This document shows positions 1 through 13,300 of a stretch of DNA of 21,611 bases, piece after piece. Source of the stretch: Tetrahymena elliotti 4EA (taxonomy: Eukaryota; Ciliophora; Oligohymenophorea; Hymenostomatida; Tetrahymenidae); contig JH720304.1 in the NCBI GenBank assembly GCA_000231825.2, positions 1-21,611 on the forward strand. Reading direction: 5' to 3'. The notes beneath the pieces were generated by a model. The model saw only the letters and a list, made by a program, of their open reading frames with translations. It was not told where the DNA came from and made no database searches. Positions within the stretch are counted from its first letter, which is position 1, and every line of letters starts with the position of its first letter. A program made the translations under genes and the position numbers.

Positions 1-1318
1 AGATGAAAAACTCTAAAAAATATCTTAATACATTTAGTTTAAATTGTTGATATTTATTTAAATAAAATATAGTTATTTAATTATTTGAAAAACAAAAGCT
101 CATAAAAAAAAATACAAATTTTATGAATTTTTTGTTAAGTTAAAATGTTAAATTTATTTGATTTATTATATCAAATTTATTTTTATTTAAAAGATAAATT
201 AAATTTTTCATAAAACTATAATAAAAAACTATTATTAAAATACAATTGGATGGAAAATAAAATTTAGACTTTATTAGTTGAAAAATGAATTAATTATAAA
301 AAGTATTTTATTAATATATAGTACTTCTCAAAAAATATTTACTATTCGTAAAAAAATGCTTACTATGATAAAACGATTTGGAATAAATTTTTGAGAAACT
401 TACAATTTAGTTTTAAAAATAAAAACTCTGGTCTTCTTTTAACTTTTCAATGTCAATTTATTTGATAATTCAGGAACTGAAGACACTTTTTAATATTCAA
501 AACTCTCATAATAGCAAAATAGATGATTCATTTTTACTTAGCTAAATGAAAAGTGGATAAATTTTCTGAAGTCTGTTATTTTTTTATGATATCCTATATT
601 CTAAGTTATTATACTGATCTCATGGAAATATTTTCTTTGGAATCTGTAGTAAATTGAAAATAAGAAGTTTATTAATATCATACTTTAAATAAAATCATGC
701 AAATTGATCTTAATTGACTAGATGGTAGATTTTTAATGTAATTAAGCAATATAATTATTTAAAAATTCAAATAAATTAAATGTATTAACTGATAAGATTT
801 TATTCAAGACATCAATTAGAAAATCTATCATTTTTTCATAAAATAAAGGAAATTTTATGAAAAAACAATGCTTTTTTACAGATCTGAATATTAATCATTA
901 TATCCTCATTTATGATATTCAAAACAAATAAATTTGAAAATTTTTTGAAGATTATTGATTTAATATTTTTTAGATAAGTGTTGAATATAATGGTAAAGTT
1001 GAATAGAAGAGTAATTTCAAAATAAATTTTTATTTATGATGTTACAGTAATTAAATGTCTTAAATCTATATAAATAATTGTAAACTCAAAAGTTTTTATT
1101 CCTTACAAATTACATAATTTGATGATTTTAATTTTAATTTTCCTTTTTAAAAAATGTAAGTCGAGAATAATTGGCAAGCATTATTATTTAACAGATTTTC
1201 TGTAAGAAAAAATAAACAGTTTTTTAAAGTAAAACCTTTTAAATAACTAGAATAACTAACAATTAAACAAAAAATATTAAATAGAAAAAACTTCATAAAG
1301 AAAAAAAATTAATAATAA
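1..1318. other. gene-free A+T-rich region, upstream of the first gene
   Basis: I see no supportable gene here. TGA stops recur in all forward frames; the longest ATG-initiated frame I followed (450-569) is only 39 codons. Composition is slightly less A+T-rich around 420-720 than elsewhere, and one frame there (with two TGA codons) has a vaguely protein-like look, but nothing I can identify. The last few hundred bases should include the promoter and 5' leader of the gene starting at 1319; no recognisable promoter element stands out. Confidence 0.6.
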
Positions 1319-4300
1319 ATGAAATTGAGTATTATCTCTTATTTTATATTAAATTTTTTAGTGGAGCTGATTGCCTTTAATCTCAACAAAAGTGAAGAAT
1401 AGTATGTTCCTGTATATTAGACAGTACCATCTTTGAAAATAGAAGCAGACTAGCTTTGCCCAGGAGGATTCTCTAATTAATTATATCCATTTAATTAATA
1501 GTCCAAAAACTATGTAGCCATAAGTATGACAGAATGCGGAGTCTTAATATTAGATATTACTGATTTAAATAATCCTTCAACTGTTTTTAACAACACTCTC
1601 ACACTACGAGAAGGACAAGCACTAGGATTAGTTTTCAGTTAGATTACGTAATATTTGTGGATTGCTCATTCGTCAGGAGAGTTTTTTGGAATTAATACTG
1701 CAATTTAACCTTTTACTTTAACTGTTAAAAGCACCTCAATAGGAAACAAATAGATAAATAAGATTATTCCATGGGCTTTAGATAATAATATTCTCTTCTT
1801 GATGTGCTTTTCTTAATTTTAAATCTTTGATTTCAGATAACCTTCTTTAGGATTAGTCTATCTTTAATAGGTAAGTGTTAATGGGTTAAACACTTTCTAA
1901 ATTGACTTCATTAAAGATTACACATTAGCTTTGGTAGCTGTATCTAATATAGGAGTTTAATTCTATAGAGTTAGCAATGGTAAAAATATAAATAATATTT
2001 CCTTTACTTATTCATGTTTTTTGAAACCCTACTTTTTCTTTGTAAACAGTTTTGAGATTATAGATAATAATACTATATCTATAATGTTACAGTATAGAGG
2101 TATTTACTTATATAGTATTAAAGAGTTTATTGATTAAGGTGGCTAGGTTTGCTCAGATACTTCATTTAAGTTTCTCTAAGTTACATCATTTAAAGGTTAA
2201 GGAGGCTAGACTTAGCTTTCTAAGGATAAAAGGTATCTTTATACCTAGTTTAGATCATAAGGAGTCTAAATTTATGATATGAATCAAAAAACATTTTAAA
2301 TTGTCTAGAATATTTTAGTTGATTCTAATGCTAGTGACTTAAAACTAAGCAGTTAAGAAGATCTAATATTTTATGCAAACTCAATTTCACTACAAATATT
2401 TCAAAGAACTGAACCCAATTTCAACAGAGAAATTCCTAATTTAATGCTTAACTAATTCTAAATTGCAAAGTATAATTTCTTTAAGGAAGACAGTGTTTTA
2501 GGTAATTTCGATTTCTAGTGCCTTCTCAATAAAGATAGCTCAGAATTGTATTTAGCTAGATCAGAAAGAGGAGCTGCTGCTTTAAAATATTCTGGACAAG
2601 GGATTTTAGAGAGTTAATCTTTCGTATATCGAAATACCAGTTTACAATTTCCTATTAGTAGAATAACTTTTCTCAAAGATAGAAGTGTAGCTTATCTATG
2701 CCGTTTATCTTTGGGCTTTTCTATAGTAGACTTTACTGATCCCAATTAACCAGTTATATTATAAGAAAATGTTACTTTAGATTCTCCTTTTGTTTATTTT
2801 TTTTTTATTGAGTTTTTTAAAAACTTTTAGTTTGGCATAGTTTGCAACTAAATAAATGCTTATATTATTTCAGTTTCTGACCCATTGAACCCTTTCATTA
2901 TAAGTTCTATTGATACTTATGCTCATACAAAAGGAGAAACTAGTTTAAGTTAATTTATAATGACCAAAGATGAAAACCATATTTATTTAGTGGTAGATTC
3001 TTATGGTATTTTAGTTGCTAATATCTCTGATGTTTAAAACCCTAAAATAACTTCTTAGATGTTTATAAATGGAATCTAAACTTTGAGGTAATTAAAAATT
3101 TTTTAATTGAAAAAAATGTTTAGATAGCTAAAATCAAAAATCATCAATCAAGTTAATTTTTTGTATAATTGCGAAGTGATTGTTTTTTTAAATTTTTGAA
3201 TGTTATATTTAAAAAGAGTAGAGTTTTATTTATACACAAAAAGTGATTTGGTTTTAAAAAAATAAATTAACAATTTCTATATTTTTTTAAATTAAAAAAA
3301 TCAATAAAAAATTTAATCCTTCCCCACAAATCACTAATTGACTAATTTTTAAATATAAATAAAAATGCTTATTTTAAAAGGATTACTATTTGTAATTTAC
3401 TAATAATTAATTACTTAATAATTAATAGATTAATAGAAGATTAAAATGTTGGTGTTATAGCTACTAATTTTGAAGGTATACTTATTGTATAAATTTAACA
3501 AGACTATTCGTTAAAAAGAGTATCTTAATTAAAGATGTTAGGAACTCCTGTTGATATATATATTATGCCAAGTAACTAGTATGTGCTTGCTACAACTTTT
3601 GAATATCCTTCAATAATTCTAATTAGTTTAGTAGATATTTTAAAACCTACTATTGTTTAAATTATAGGAGATGAAAATGCTGTAGGATATGCTAAAATAT
3701 GTGTTACAAATGATAGCTCTTAAGTATTTATAACAAACTAATTATACTTATATCTTTTATAAATTCAAAACCAAATAATTTTACACACCTAAATTTATCT
3801 ATTAAATAGTATATCTAATTCAAATGAGTATTAGAGGTAAGTTTTAGCTAAAAACTAACCTCTTCTTGTTGGGTAAAAAATAGAAATGTATTTGACTTCT
3901 ATTTACTAAACCTAAAATATTATCATACGCCATGCTTATTACTACTTTTAGAATATTCTACAGGACTTACCATCTTGGATCAGTTTTTAGTCCAGAGAAA
4001 AGATATTAACCTTAACTATTAGTAAAGATACACTCTAAAAAGATAGTGATGGGTTATTTAGAGAAACTCTTTAGTCAATAGTATTCTAAACTTACTAATA
4101 GGTTGAAAATTTTGCTTTTGTCAATGAATATTTAAAAATTAATAATGATGATTCAATTGCTATAAGGTAAGTATGTATAAAGACTGGTTATATGGATTAT
4201 AATGGGTTTATATAACCTTCTTATAATCCATCATAAGAGTTAGATTTTGGTTTTAATGAAAATAATTACTTAGCAAAATGGCAAGGGTAAAAATTAGATC

Positions 4301-7161
4301 TTGTTAAAAATTTTATTTAATATACATTAAACCAAAATATTATTAACTATACAATCAATTTTACCATAAAATAGTCAATTTAAGTCAATTTAGAAAATAA
4401 AAATCAAATCATATCATCTATTGCAAACTAAATTGATATCTAATTACAAATGCTAGAAATAATTCCTGGAGGTTCTACAATACCCACTAAAAAAGCAAAA
4501 TTTGTGAATAAAAGTTACTAAGGTGTGCTAATTTTAATTTCATCTCTCTAAGATTAACTTAAGCTAGAAGGAACTCTTGAAAACATTAATAATATATTAG
4601 AAATGGGAGTAAAATACTCTATAGCAAAAGGGGTTTCATCTGAAGATATTTTAATAGAGATGATTGTTTCTGATGGGGTCAATTATGACTATATCAAGAA
4701 ATTTCCATTAAAAACACTCAGTTTTTTGTCTTAGCAAGCTCCAGTTACTCTATCAAAGGATTTAAGTCTCTAAAGTGATTTTAACTCTAAGTACACTGAA
4801 GGAGAAATATACATATTTGATAACTTTTAATACTAAATTAGCAATTTTATTTTTAATTGTTAAGATTCACCGATTTTACAATACTCTGCACAAATTAAGC
4901 AAGGAAATTAGTTTATTGATATCCCAAAAGGTTTTTGGATGTAATTTTCTCCTACTGACAGATCAATAAGTGGTAATCCACCAGGATCATTTTTCAAAGA
5001 ACATCTACATATTTAGGTGAATGCTACTGATGGATACTCTATTAATTCTGATACTTTTGTAATTACTCCTTCTAAAATACCTCTTAGTTATACTATTTAA
5101 CTTGCAATTCAAATTTTAGGTCCTATTTTTGGTTTGTTGGGATTTTATAAATACAAACATTTAATCTATAATTTATACTTTAAGAGATAATATATCTATT
5201 CTAAAGATGTTATATACGTTGGATAAGTATATCAAAAACAAATAACAATAACAAATAATGCAAGAAGTTAAGCTCACAAACTTTGGCTATTCTTTTTAAA
5301 TAGTTTTGGTGAGAAAGAAATATAGAGTTAATTATATTAAGAAATAAAGAGTTAAAATTATTAAATAAACTATGAGTATTTAAATTCTTAATTCGCAAAG
5401 AATGATTCAGAAGAAGCAGGAGTAAGTGACCTTAGTTTTGAAGAAGAGATTATAAAGAAAATGTATCCTTTTGGAGTTTATGAAGATGAAATTGAGATAA
5501 TTGATAGAAAATCAAAAAAAATTATGATAGAAAGCTCTTAAAAGCTTAGTCTAAGTTTAAAAAGAGAGAATACAATTAACTTCCAAAGTAATTCAATTAA
5601 AAACAGTCTTAAGATAGATAATTATTCTATTGATGCAGATAACATCATATAAAATACTTAAAATAATCCAAAACAGTTTTAGAATACCAAATATTAAATA
5701 AAAGAAAAGAGAAACCCAATAAAGACTAATAAAAACCCAAAGTTTTTGTCTGATAGAAGCAAGCTAAATCTTTAATGGGTATTAAAGTTAAATGAAAAAA
5801 GGAGTGAAAGTGATTATTAATCATAAAATATAAAAATTTTCAAAGATGGCAAAATAAACTTTTCTGAAGTATAATCTTTCATTAAAGAAAAATAAGAAAA
5901 GCTCCCTGAAAAAAAAAGAATACTTAAATCTCAACATTTAGAAACTTTATTAAATAAAAATTCAATATTATCATAGGCAATTGCTTGTTTATTAGTTGAG
6001 TATTTAATATCATTAGATAAAGTTACGAAATATATTTTTGACTTTATTTAGAGTAAAGCTTGCTACTACTACTTAGACATAGATTGGTATAAGGCTTACG
6101 TTAACATTCAACCTTCTTTTCAAAATGTTAATATAGATCCTTATCCTTAAATTAGTATTTATGAAAAAACACTTCAAGCATCACTTAGGGAAATCTTTCA
6201 TTCTTTATCTAAAAACTACATTGATCCCGTTACTAAAAACCCCAAAGAAATAAAGTTTTCATTGCATTTGCTTGAAGAAGCTATAAAATCAAGAGCTATC
6301 GGATTTTCTTTTCAGTCTCCTGAGTTTTTTTAAGTAACCTAGGGAGAAAGTTTACATACATTTAATCATGTCATTCACTCAGTTAAAACATTTGAAAGAA
6401 ATAATGATATCACTTGCTGCCTTAATGTCCATAAACTTCTTGATATTCATTACTTAGAAAAAGGATTAACAGATAATGAAAAATTACCTTCATGGATTCA
6501 TTCTATTGATCTAATTAATGGAGTTATTTTAATCAGAGGTGTTCCAGAATAAAAGGATGTTGGTAGCATATTAATCAAAATACTAGATAAATCAAAATTT
6601 ATAGTAAAAAGCTTTGAAATCCAAGTTCTTTAAAAACCATCAGAAATAAATGAATAAAACAATTCTCAGAGAAACTCAAATTTAATATCACCTTAAAATT
6701 AATTGTACAAAACAGATTTCTCATAATAATATTTCTCTTAACTGTCATCAAAAATAAGATTAAAAAAAGCATCTACATTTGCAAGAAATTTCAATTAATT
6801 AGATGCAATATCAAACTAGACCTCTTAGAAGAATCAAAAAAGGCAAGACTCAGAAATATCACTTAGTTCTTCTTTTAAAAAATAATATAATGTATAAGAA
6901 GACTAAGTATTACAATTTGGAGAAGAGCAAGAGATTGATTCAAATTCCATGAGAAGTCCAAAAGAAAATATAGGAGAAAGAAAATTTAATTTAGTTAAAT
7001 CATTAAAATTATATAATTTTGGTGAAAGCCAAAGAAATTAAACTGAAAATAATTAAACGGAAAATTCATTTTTGACACTTCCTATGAGTCCTACAAGTCT
7101 TATGAGTCCCATGTCAATTGAAAGTTCAGAAAAAGATCAAATTTAAGTTTAGAAGAATTGA
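1319..7161 (+). CDS. large type I membrane protein with LVIVD-like propeller and CADG domains (two exons)
   Basis: Model: exons 1319-3087 and 3429-7161, 1833 aa, TAA/TAG read as Gln, stop TGA at 7159. Residues 1-21 look like a signal peptide. Residues ~70-590 carry LVIVD-like beta-propeller blades, recognisable by short repeats such as ITDLNNP (~80), VDFTDPNQP (~472), VSDPLNP (~519) and ISDVQNP (~569). Cadherin/dystroglycan-like (CADG) signatures follow: LPSW at ~770, and a better module at ~1055-1140 with W1093, a RSISGNPP turn and an ATDGYS...SDTF strand. A single hydrophobic span lies at ~1141-1163, followed by basic residues, so the remaining ~670 residues should be cytosolic. Unexpectedly, a third CADG-like stretch (LPSWI...GVPEQKDVG, ~1610-1640) lies in that tail, which ends Q/N/S-rich. 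Families with this mix are abundant in ciliates as surface proteins; the ligand is unknown. Domain calls are from motif recognition, not a profile search. Confidence 0.85.
3088..3428 (+). other. intron of the LVIVD/CADG membrane protein gene
   Basis: Donor GTAATT at 3088 and acceptor ATTAATAG ending at 3428. The upstream exon ends with two bases of a codon and the downstream exon supplies one, giving AGA (Arg) and continuous propeller-like sequence. An alternative acceptor AAAAG ending at 3380 keeps the same frame and would add 16 residues; I prefer 3428 because it matches the motif seen at other introns in the window. Confidence 0.75.
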
Positions 7162-7758
7162 TTTTATCTCTATAGTATTAACTTAATAAGATTTAATCAT
7201 ATAAAAACAAAATGTAAAATAAACTTTAATTAAAAATATTTCAAAAATAAAATGGAAAAATCATGGAAATATTTATTAAACTAATTAAGTTGTTCCAATA
7301 AATCTTAAAGAATTACTCTGAATGATTCAAGTTCCTAAGTAAATTTTAAGAATGAAATTAATTATTTGCTTTTATGTATTTTTGTTATTTTTATATAATT
7401 TTTTTTTTCTTATTTTAATTATGTTTCAGTAGAAATAAATTTGCCAGTTGCTATCTTTTTTTTGTTGGTATGCAATTAAAAAATAATGAAATGAAAGTTT
7501 TAGGATTTTTGTATTATTTTTTTATTAATTTTTCAAAATTTTGAATTCAGAATTAAAAACTTACATGTATTAGTTTTGATGAAAAGAGTAAAATAATTGG
7601 GAGTGTAAAAAAATAAAAATATTTTAACTGAAAGTTTTATAACAAAGTTAATTTGTAGTGAGAAATAAATAAAAGCTATTAAAAATAACTTGATAAAATC
7701 AATATTAAATTTTTAAACAAAGGAATCAACAGTTTTAAATAAAAAAACTTAAATTTAA
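7162..7758. other. convergent intergenic spacer
   Basis: About 600 bp between the 3' ends of two convergent genes. It is T-rich on the left (poly-T runs near 7395-7410 and 7450-7530) and A-rich on the right. It should contain both 3' untranslated regions. I see no coding frame, RNA gene or clear polyadenylation signal. Confidence 0.6.
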
Positions 7759-10362
7759 TCATGCTTAGTTTAAAACTAAATTAATTAGTGTTTTAGATGA
7801 TGAGCGCTCATAAGTCTCATAAAACTTACAATAATCTAAATTAGCATCTTGCTTGAACATTTTGTATTATTTATCAACACAATCTATATAGAAAGCTAAA
7901 GAGCTCAGTTTTTTGTATAGATTGTTATTATCCATTTATTCTTAATCTGTTCCTAATTATTGTGGTGTTATGTTCTTTAGGATTGTACGATATAATTTAT
8001 TTTATTCAGCAACTGATTACTTGAAAAGTGGATTAAACTTTTCTTTTTCTGTCATAGTATTATTAAAAATTGGTTAAAAGGTTTCATAAAGAGCTTTTTC
8101 TTAAGGAGAATGGTTTGGTAGATTCTTTTTGATGAAAGCCATAATTTTCTGAAGGAGTTCATCAAATAAACATTTGAGCATATTCAAATCAAAGTTAAAA
8201 TATTTGCGTAATTAATTACGCTCATTACTCAGCTCGAAGGTCTTGTAGTCTTCTAAAACAAATTTTAGGCATTGATCAGGTTCATTAGTTTTAATTCTAC
8301 GTATTGCTTTATAAATTTTAAGATATCCTTTCTTAAAAAGAGTTATAACATGTCTAAGCATATATGCTTCATTAACAGTAGTTTTAATATCCTAGTTACT
8401 ATGTGCTATATCAAATATATCTGACAGTAAAATAGCTAAATGAGCTATAAATATACCTTTATTACGCTTTTTTAGGTAGTAATCAGTCATTTTATTAATT
8501 ATAAATTATCTCTTTTGTAATTAATGTGTATAATCATACAAATTTTATATTTCTTGATGATGAGAGCCAGAACCATCTCCATTAGAATTATTGCTTTATA
8601 CACTTGTTTAAGAATTGATGTTATTAAAACCACTGTTGTAATTTGCAATATTCATCATTTACTAATTGCTATAATTTGGAATATTTAGGAATTATTAGTT
8701 TGAATTATTGTTTGAATCTATACTGTTATCAGAAAAAGAGCTAAAATTTTATAAATTTACATTACAATCTATGATATGCTTGTTGAAAGTTTCTTTTTAA
8801 TGGCATTCAAATAGATTATGGAATACTCTATTCTATTCTATATATAGACGGCAATATTCCTTCATTTTCATAAAGGAATCATTTACAAATCTCATTTCTA
8901 CAGAGTTTAATGACTATAAAAGAACATCTAATTTAGTTTAACTTTCAAACAAAGGCTCATTAATAAGTTCCTCCCAAGAAATACGATCAGACTCTTCAAT
9001 TTTCAACATATATGAAATTACTTTTTTCACTATAAGGCTAACTTAAGGCACAGCAGGAAATTCAAGTGGCTTTTATTATATTTAATATAGAAGATCTTAA
9101 GGAGAATCAGCTTTCCATGGTACCTTTCTGTACAACATCTCATAGAAAATCATACTATTAATTAATGAATATTTGTATTAATAAAATTTAAAATAATAGG
9201 AGGTATTATTTTTAAAAATGATATAAAAGCTACCAAAAATCTAATTAATTTAAGAAAAAATTTTTTTAAATAATTGAAAATTTTGTTTAACCAATCAAAC
9301 CTTCTAACACTTTTATAAAAATTCATTTTAATTTTGATAATTCTGTATTCAAAATAAAGTTAACAATATTGAGAATAAATTTTTGTAGATTTATTTTTTC
9401 TTTGCTTAAAACTTAGTTAAATTTGAGCTATTTTTTATTGAACTAGTATTTTAAAGAAAGGTCTATGCTTTTAATATTTATGATTGATATAGAGAATAGA
9501 TTGGTATCTAAAGTGAAATTAGATGGTTCAAATAATATTTTATTTATAAATATTTTTTACCCTAGTGACCACATATCTGCTTTTTTGGGACAGTACTCTT
9601 ATTGCTGAAGTAATTATGGTGACATATATTAAGGAGATCCAAGAATTGAATGTCTTAATTTAGTGTCATCATTAAATTCAACTACTTTTGAAAAACCAAA
9701 ATCTGCAATCTTTGCTATTCCGTCTTTGAAAAGAATGTTTGCTGGTTTTAAATCTCTGTGAGCCATATTCTTTACAAGGAGGCATTTATATCCTTCAGTA
9801 ATCTAATAAATAATATTCACTGCTTAACTTTCTGATAGACTACCTTAATTATGCTTTAAAATTGATTAAAGGTTTCCTCCATTGCAATATTCAAGAATTA
9901 GATATATACTGTTAGCTGACCTATTAATAATAAGTAAAATAAATTTAATAAAAATAAAATTTATTTTACTAAATCTATTATAAAATCCTGAATCAATAAC
10001 ATTCAAGAAATAGTGAAGAAAATAATGAAGAAATGGATATTTAGTGTAAATAAATCAAAAAATGATTAGAATATTTGTAAATTTTATTACTTTTTTTTAT
10101 CAATAAGTTTTACAATGTGCTAACCTTCTATGAGTTACATATTTGTTATTTCATTTTTGATTTGCTAGAAAATAATCTATGGATTTTAACTTTCTGCTTC
10201 TATCTTTTTGATAGGAATTACTTTAATGGCAACATTTTCTCTTGTATTCTTGTTAATTCCCTAAAAAACTTAACCGTAAGATCCGTTACCTAACATTTTA
10301 TCCTAATAGATGACATAATCATCTACAATTTTATATGGCTAAGGATTTTGACTTTGCTTCAT
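7759..10362 (-). CDS. ULK/Atg1-like serine/threonine protein kinase (three exons)
   Basis: Model on the minus strand: exons 10362-10091, 9920-9561 and 9154-7759; 675 aa; start ATG at 10362 is the first in frame after an upstream TGA. The kinase domain (~residues 16-281) has a glycine loop GNGSYG (25-30), VAIK with Lys47, a likely alpha-C Glu71, HRDLKPAN (145-152, Asp147), DFG (164-166), GSPQYMSPQ (185-193) and DMWSLG (206-211), so all catalytic residues are present and it should be active. The KIADFGFSK and YMSPQ wording is typical of the ULK/Atg1 group as it occurs in ciliates, a family linked to autophagy and to ciliary and signalling roles. Residues ~345-411 form an N/Q/S-rich linker, and 412-675 are a predicted helical region rich in charged residues that I do not recognise. 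Upstream and downstream neighbours suggest no pathway. The kinase assignment is firm; the subfamily is an inference. Confidence 0.92.
9155..9560 (-). other. intron 2 of the kinase gene
   Basis: Minus-strand donor GTAAAA at 9560 and acceptor ATTAATAG ending at 9155. It splits the Gly codon of DMWSLG (GG + T) and restores the conserved continuation MIFYEML...VPW of kinase subdomain IX-X, which makes both ends secure. At 406 bp it is the longest intron in the window. Confidence 0.9.
9921..10090 (-). other. intron 1 of the kinase gene
   Basis: Minus-strand donor GTAATA at 10090 and acceptor ATTAATAG ending at 9921; 170 bp. The split codon AA + G gives Lys91, joining VKLIDKKK to SANSIYLILEYCNGG, the expected beta4-beta5-hinge region of a kinase. 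Confidence 0.88.
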
Positions 10363-13300
10363 ATGCTTTTTAGGTTATCTATTTAATATCCAAATTTAAT
10401 CTATGTTTCTTTGTACTAAGTTTTGCGAGAACTTTATAATTAATTATCAATATTTATTTAAGTACTTTATTTATATTATTACCTCCTATTTTTATTTTTT
10501 TTATTTTCCTAATTTTTTTGCATTCATTTAATTTTTTCTAATCAATATACTATTACTATCAATTACTTATATCTATTGCTTCATCTAAATTTAAAAAGTG
10601 TTCGTTTTAAAATTTTAAAAAAAGAATAAAATATTTTTTTATAAATTAAATAAAAAATATTTAATTCACTCAATATTTAATTTTAAATTTATTCAGAAAT
10701 TTGAAAATCAAGCAATTAAAATACTTCATAAAAAAGAGACTATTTTGCTATTATTTTTAATAAAAATTAGAAATTTGATTGTAATTAATTTTTAATAGGA
10801 AATTAACCTCAAAAATAAAAGTAAAAAAATATTTTTTCATCTCTAGTTCTAAAATATTTTAAATTTAAATATATAAATTATAAAGTTCTTAAAAATCAAT
10901 TAGCTGTTGATTAGTATTTAATGATAAAGAATAGTCATTTCTTTTTGAAATTAAAACATTATAGAGTTAATAATATTTAAATAAATTTTTATGATAACTT
11001 ATTACATATTTAATAAATTTATGTGATAATTCTTTTCATACATATTTAATATTTCAATTTCTAAAAATAATTCTTCACACATCCAATCTTAAAAAATAAA
11101 TCTAAGAAACCTATTCTAAAAAATAAAATAAATAATATTCATTCATTTTAGGAAATAAAAAAATATTTTTTGTTTAAAATTTTTTATCAAAATTAATCTA
11201 CCAATTAATAGACAAGACATTATTTTTAAACCAATTATATTTTTTTATAAGTTTATATATTGTTTTATTGATAATAAACCATTTAAAAAGCTGAAAATCA
11301 TAAATAAATAAATATTTATATTTTAATTTTGTTAATTTTAAAAATTAATTATGTATTTAAAAAAAATTATAATTTAGGAAGACTTTCTTTAAAATATTTG
11401 AATTCAAGATATCTATTTTTATTCAGTAAATTGTAATCTGTAACTTTAACTCTTAACAATAGATTACTTAAATTAATTCATATGAAAGAAAGATAATGGA
11501 TGTCTTTAATTTTTAGCTGCTTAAACGATATAAGCACAATTTCTTTGCTTAAGTTTAGAGATTTAAAAATTAGTTATTTTAAAATTTGAAAATACATATA
11601 TGGCATTCCAATTTAGGTAAAAATAGAAGAAAAAAAATATTGAAAAAATTGCATTTATAAGTTAAAATTTTTGAGTATCTTTGAAAAAATTAATATCAGA
11701 ATTTTATTTAGGTTTGTAATCTAAAATAAAAATAAAAAAGCATTCAAAATTTGAGTTTTTTATGAGTTATCAAGATTTTGTATGTAATAATATCTTAAAA
11801 ATAAAAAAATTAGATGATAAAGAAAGTAAATTACAGTGATTGTTTTTCTCTATAGTTATATATTAATTTGCTTTTACTAACTAACTTTTAATAAATTGTT
11901 TATTTTTAAATCTTACTTATAAGACATGGCGTTCAATATGCTTTTTTGTTTCAATCAGTAGTTTAGTTCAGAATTTAAAAGGAGATCCGTAAAAGAAGAA
12001 AAAAAGTTAGGATTTAAATAAAATCATAGCATATTTTGTTTTTTATACAATTATAAAAATAATAAAATAATTTATTAGATAAACAATTAGAATGATAAAT
12101 TGTAAAATAAAATTATAAATAATTTATCAAAAATGTGAGAATAGATATGTAATTTTTAGGAGTTTTTGTGAAAAACCATTTTTTGATTGCTTTTTAATCC
12201 ATCTATTTCCAAAATTAAGATTAAAACAATAGTTTTTATTTGTATATAATTTTTTAAGAAAAATCACATTAGTTCATTAATTAGTTCTTCACTGTTTAAT
12301 GTTTGAATCCAGCAAGTGATTTTAACTTCTGCAATCAGAGACAACAACTTCTAATTAAAAAATATTAATTACCTAAACAAGTAAGTAAATCAAATTAATT
12401 CAATTTATGTGTAATTTTGCTTATTTTTTATTTATTTAACCCTTTTCTTTACAAAAAAGGCCCTTGAAAAATATGATTTGTTCATCTAACATTTTTTCCA
12501 AAAAATACAAAATTAAATAGAGTATCTGTTATTGTTTTTATCCACTCTATTTTTCTAGTAATATAGAACATGATTTTCTATATTTGATAGATAAATATTA
12601 AATTTATTACACTTACTAAAGTAAAAAAAAAAGTAAGGCAAAAATTAATTAAATCTCCGCTAATTTACAAGTAAAATCTCTAATTTTATCAAGGAAAATA
12701 GTATTTTCTACTATTTCGTAGCATAACTTTGATTTCAGAAAAAATTCAAGAGCAATGATTTGGTTTATTTCAGTGATGATTACACTTTTTAAATTATGGA
12801 GCACTACATGAAAAAAATAAAAATTCGAAAATGCAAAAATGTTAAAACAACTTAAAAAATTTAAAACTTAAGAGGCAGAATCTAAATTTTTTGACTAAAT
12901 AATTCAAATATTTTTTTGGATTCAATCAATTTGTTTGAATTTATTATAGCTACAATTTTTTTATTAACAAATTTTTCTTACTTCTTAATCTTATGAATTC
13001 GGATTAATGTGTAAAGTAAATCGTATTATACAGTAAAGATAGAACTGTTAATTCGAAATGCATTTCTAATTGAGGAGTTGTAAATTGTAAATCACCTTTG
13101 TAGTACTGAAATTACGCATTAATCCCTTTAGAACTCCTTTCATATTTATAAATAAAATTTCAGGTTTTTTAATGTTTACATGATTACACATATTTTTAAT
13201 AACCAAAATCTTAAAGAAAAAGTAAACGTCTTGATCTATAAAAATAATATTATTTAGTAAGTAAAACTGACATTATAAGATTATTAAATGTGCTTTTTAT

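Noticed and set aside
450..720. Weak kinase-like wording (GNIFFG..SKLKI) in one forward frame
   Set aside because: The frame contains two TGA codons and no catalytic motif; the resemblance is too short to call even a relic.
1479..1500. Acceptor-like octamer ATTAATAG inside the first exon of the large gene
   Set aside because: The frame reads through with plausible secreted-protein sequence on both sides and no suitable donor upstream, so it is taken as coding (Asn-Gln-Gln).
4775..4969. Standard-code ORF of 64 aa on the plus strand
   Set aside because: It lies in another frame inside the exon of the LVIVD/CADG protein gene, whose own frame shows clear CADG motifs here.
5210..5398. Standard-code ORF of 62 aa on the minus strand
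   Set aside because: Antisense shadow of the cytosolic tail of the same large gene; no independent support.
11203..11211. Acceptor-like ATTAATAG in gene-poor DNA
   Set aside because: No plausible exon follows it in any frame.
11926..12138. 70-codon ATG-initiated frame
   Set aside because: Length is expected by chance when only TGA is a stop; the second half is low-complexity Asn/Lys/Ile; no homology recognised.
12295..12315. T-arm-like sequence GTTTGAATCC suggesting a tRNA
   Set aside because: No matching acceptor stem, D-arm or anticodon arm could be built around it.
12839..13183. 114-codon ATG-initiated frame
   Set aside because: Only about twice the chance expectation, with no recognisable motif and composition like the surrounding DNA.
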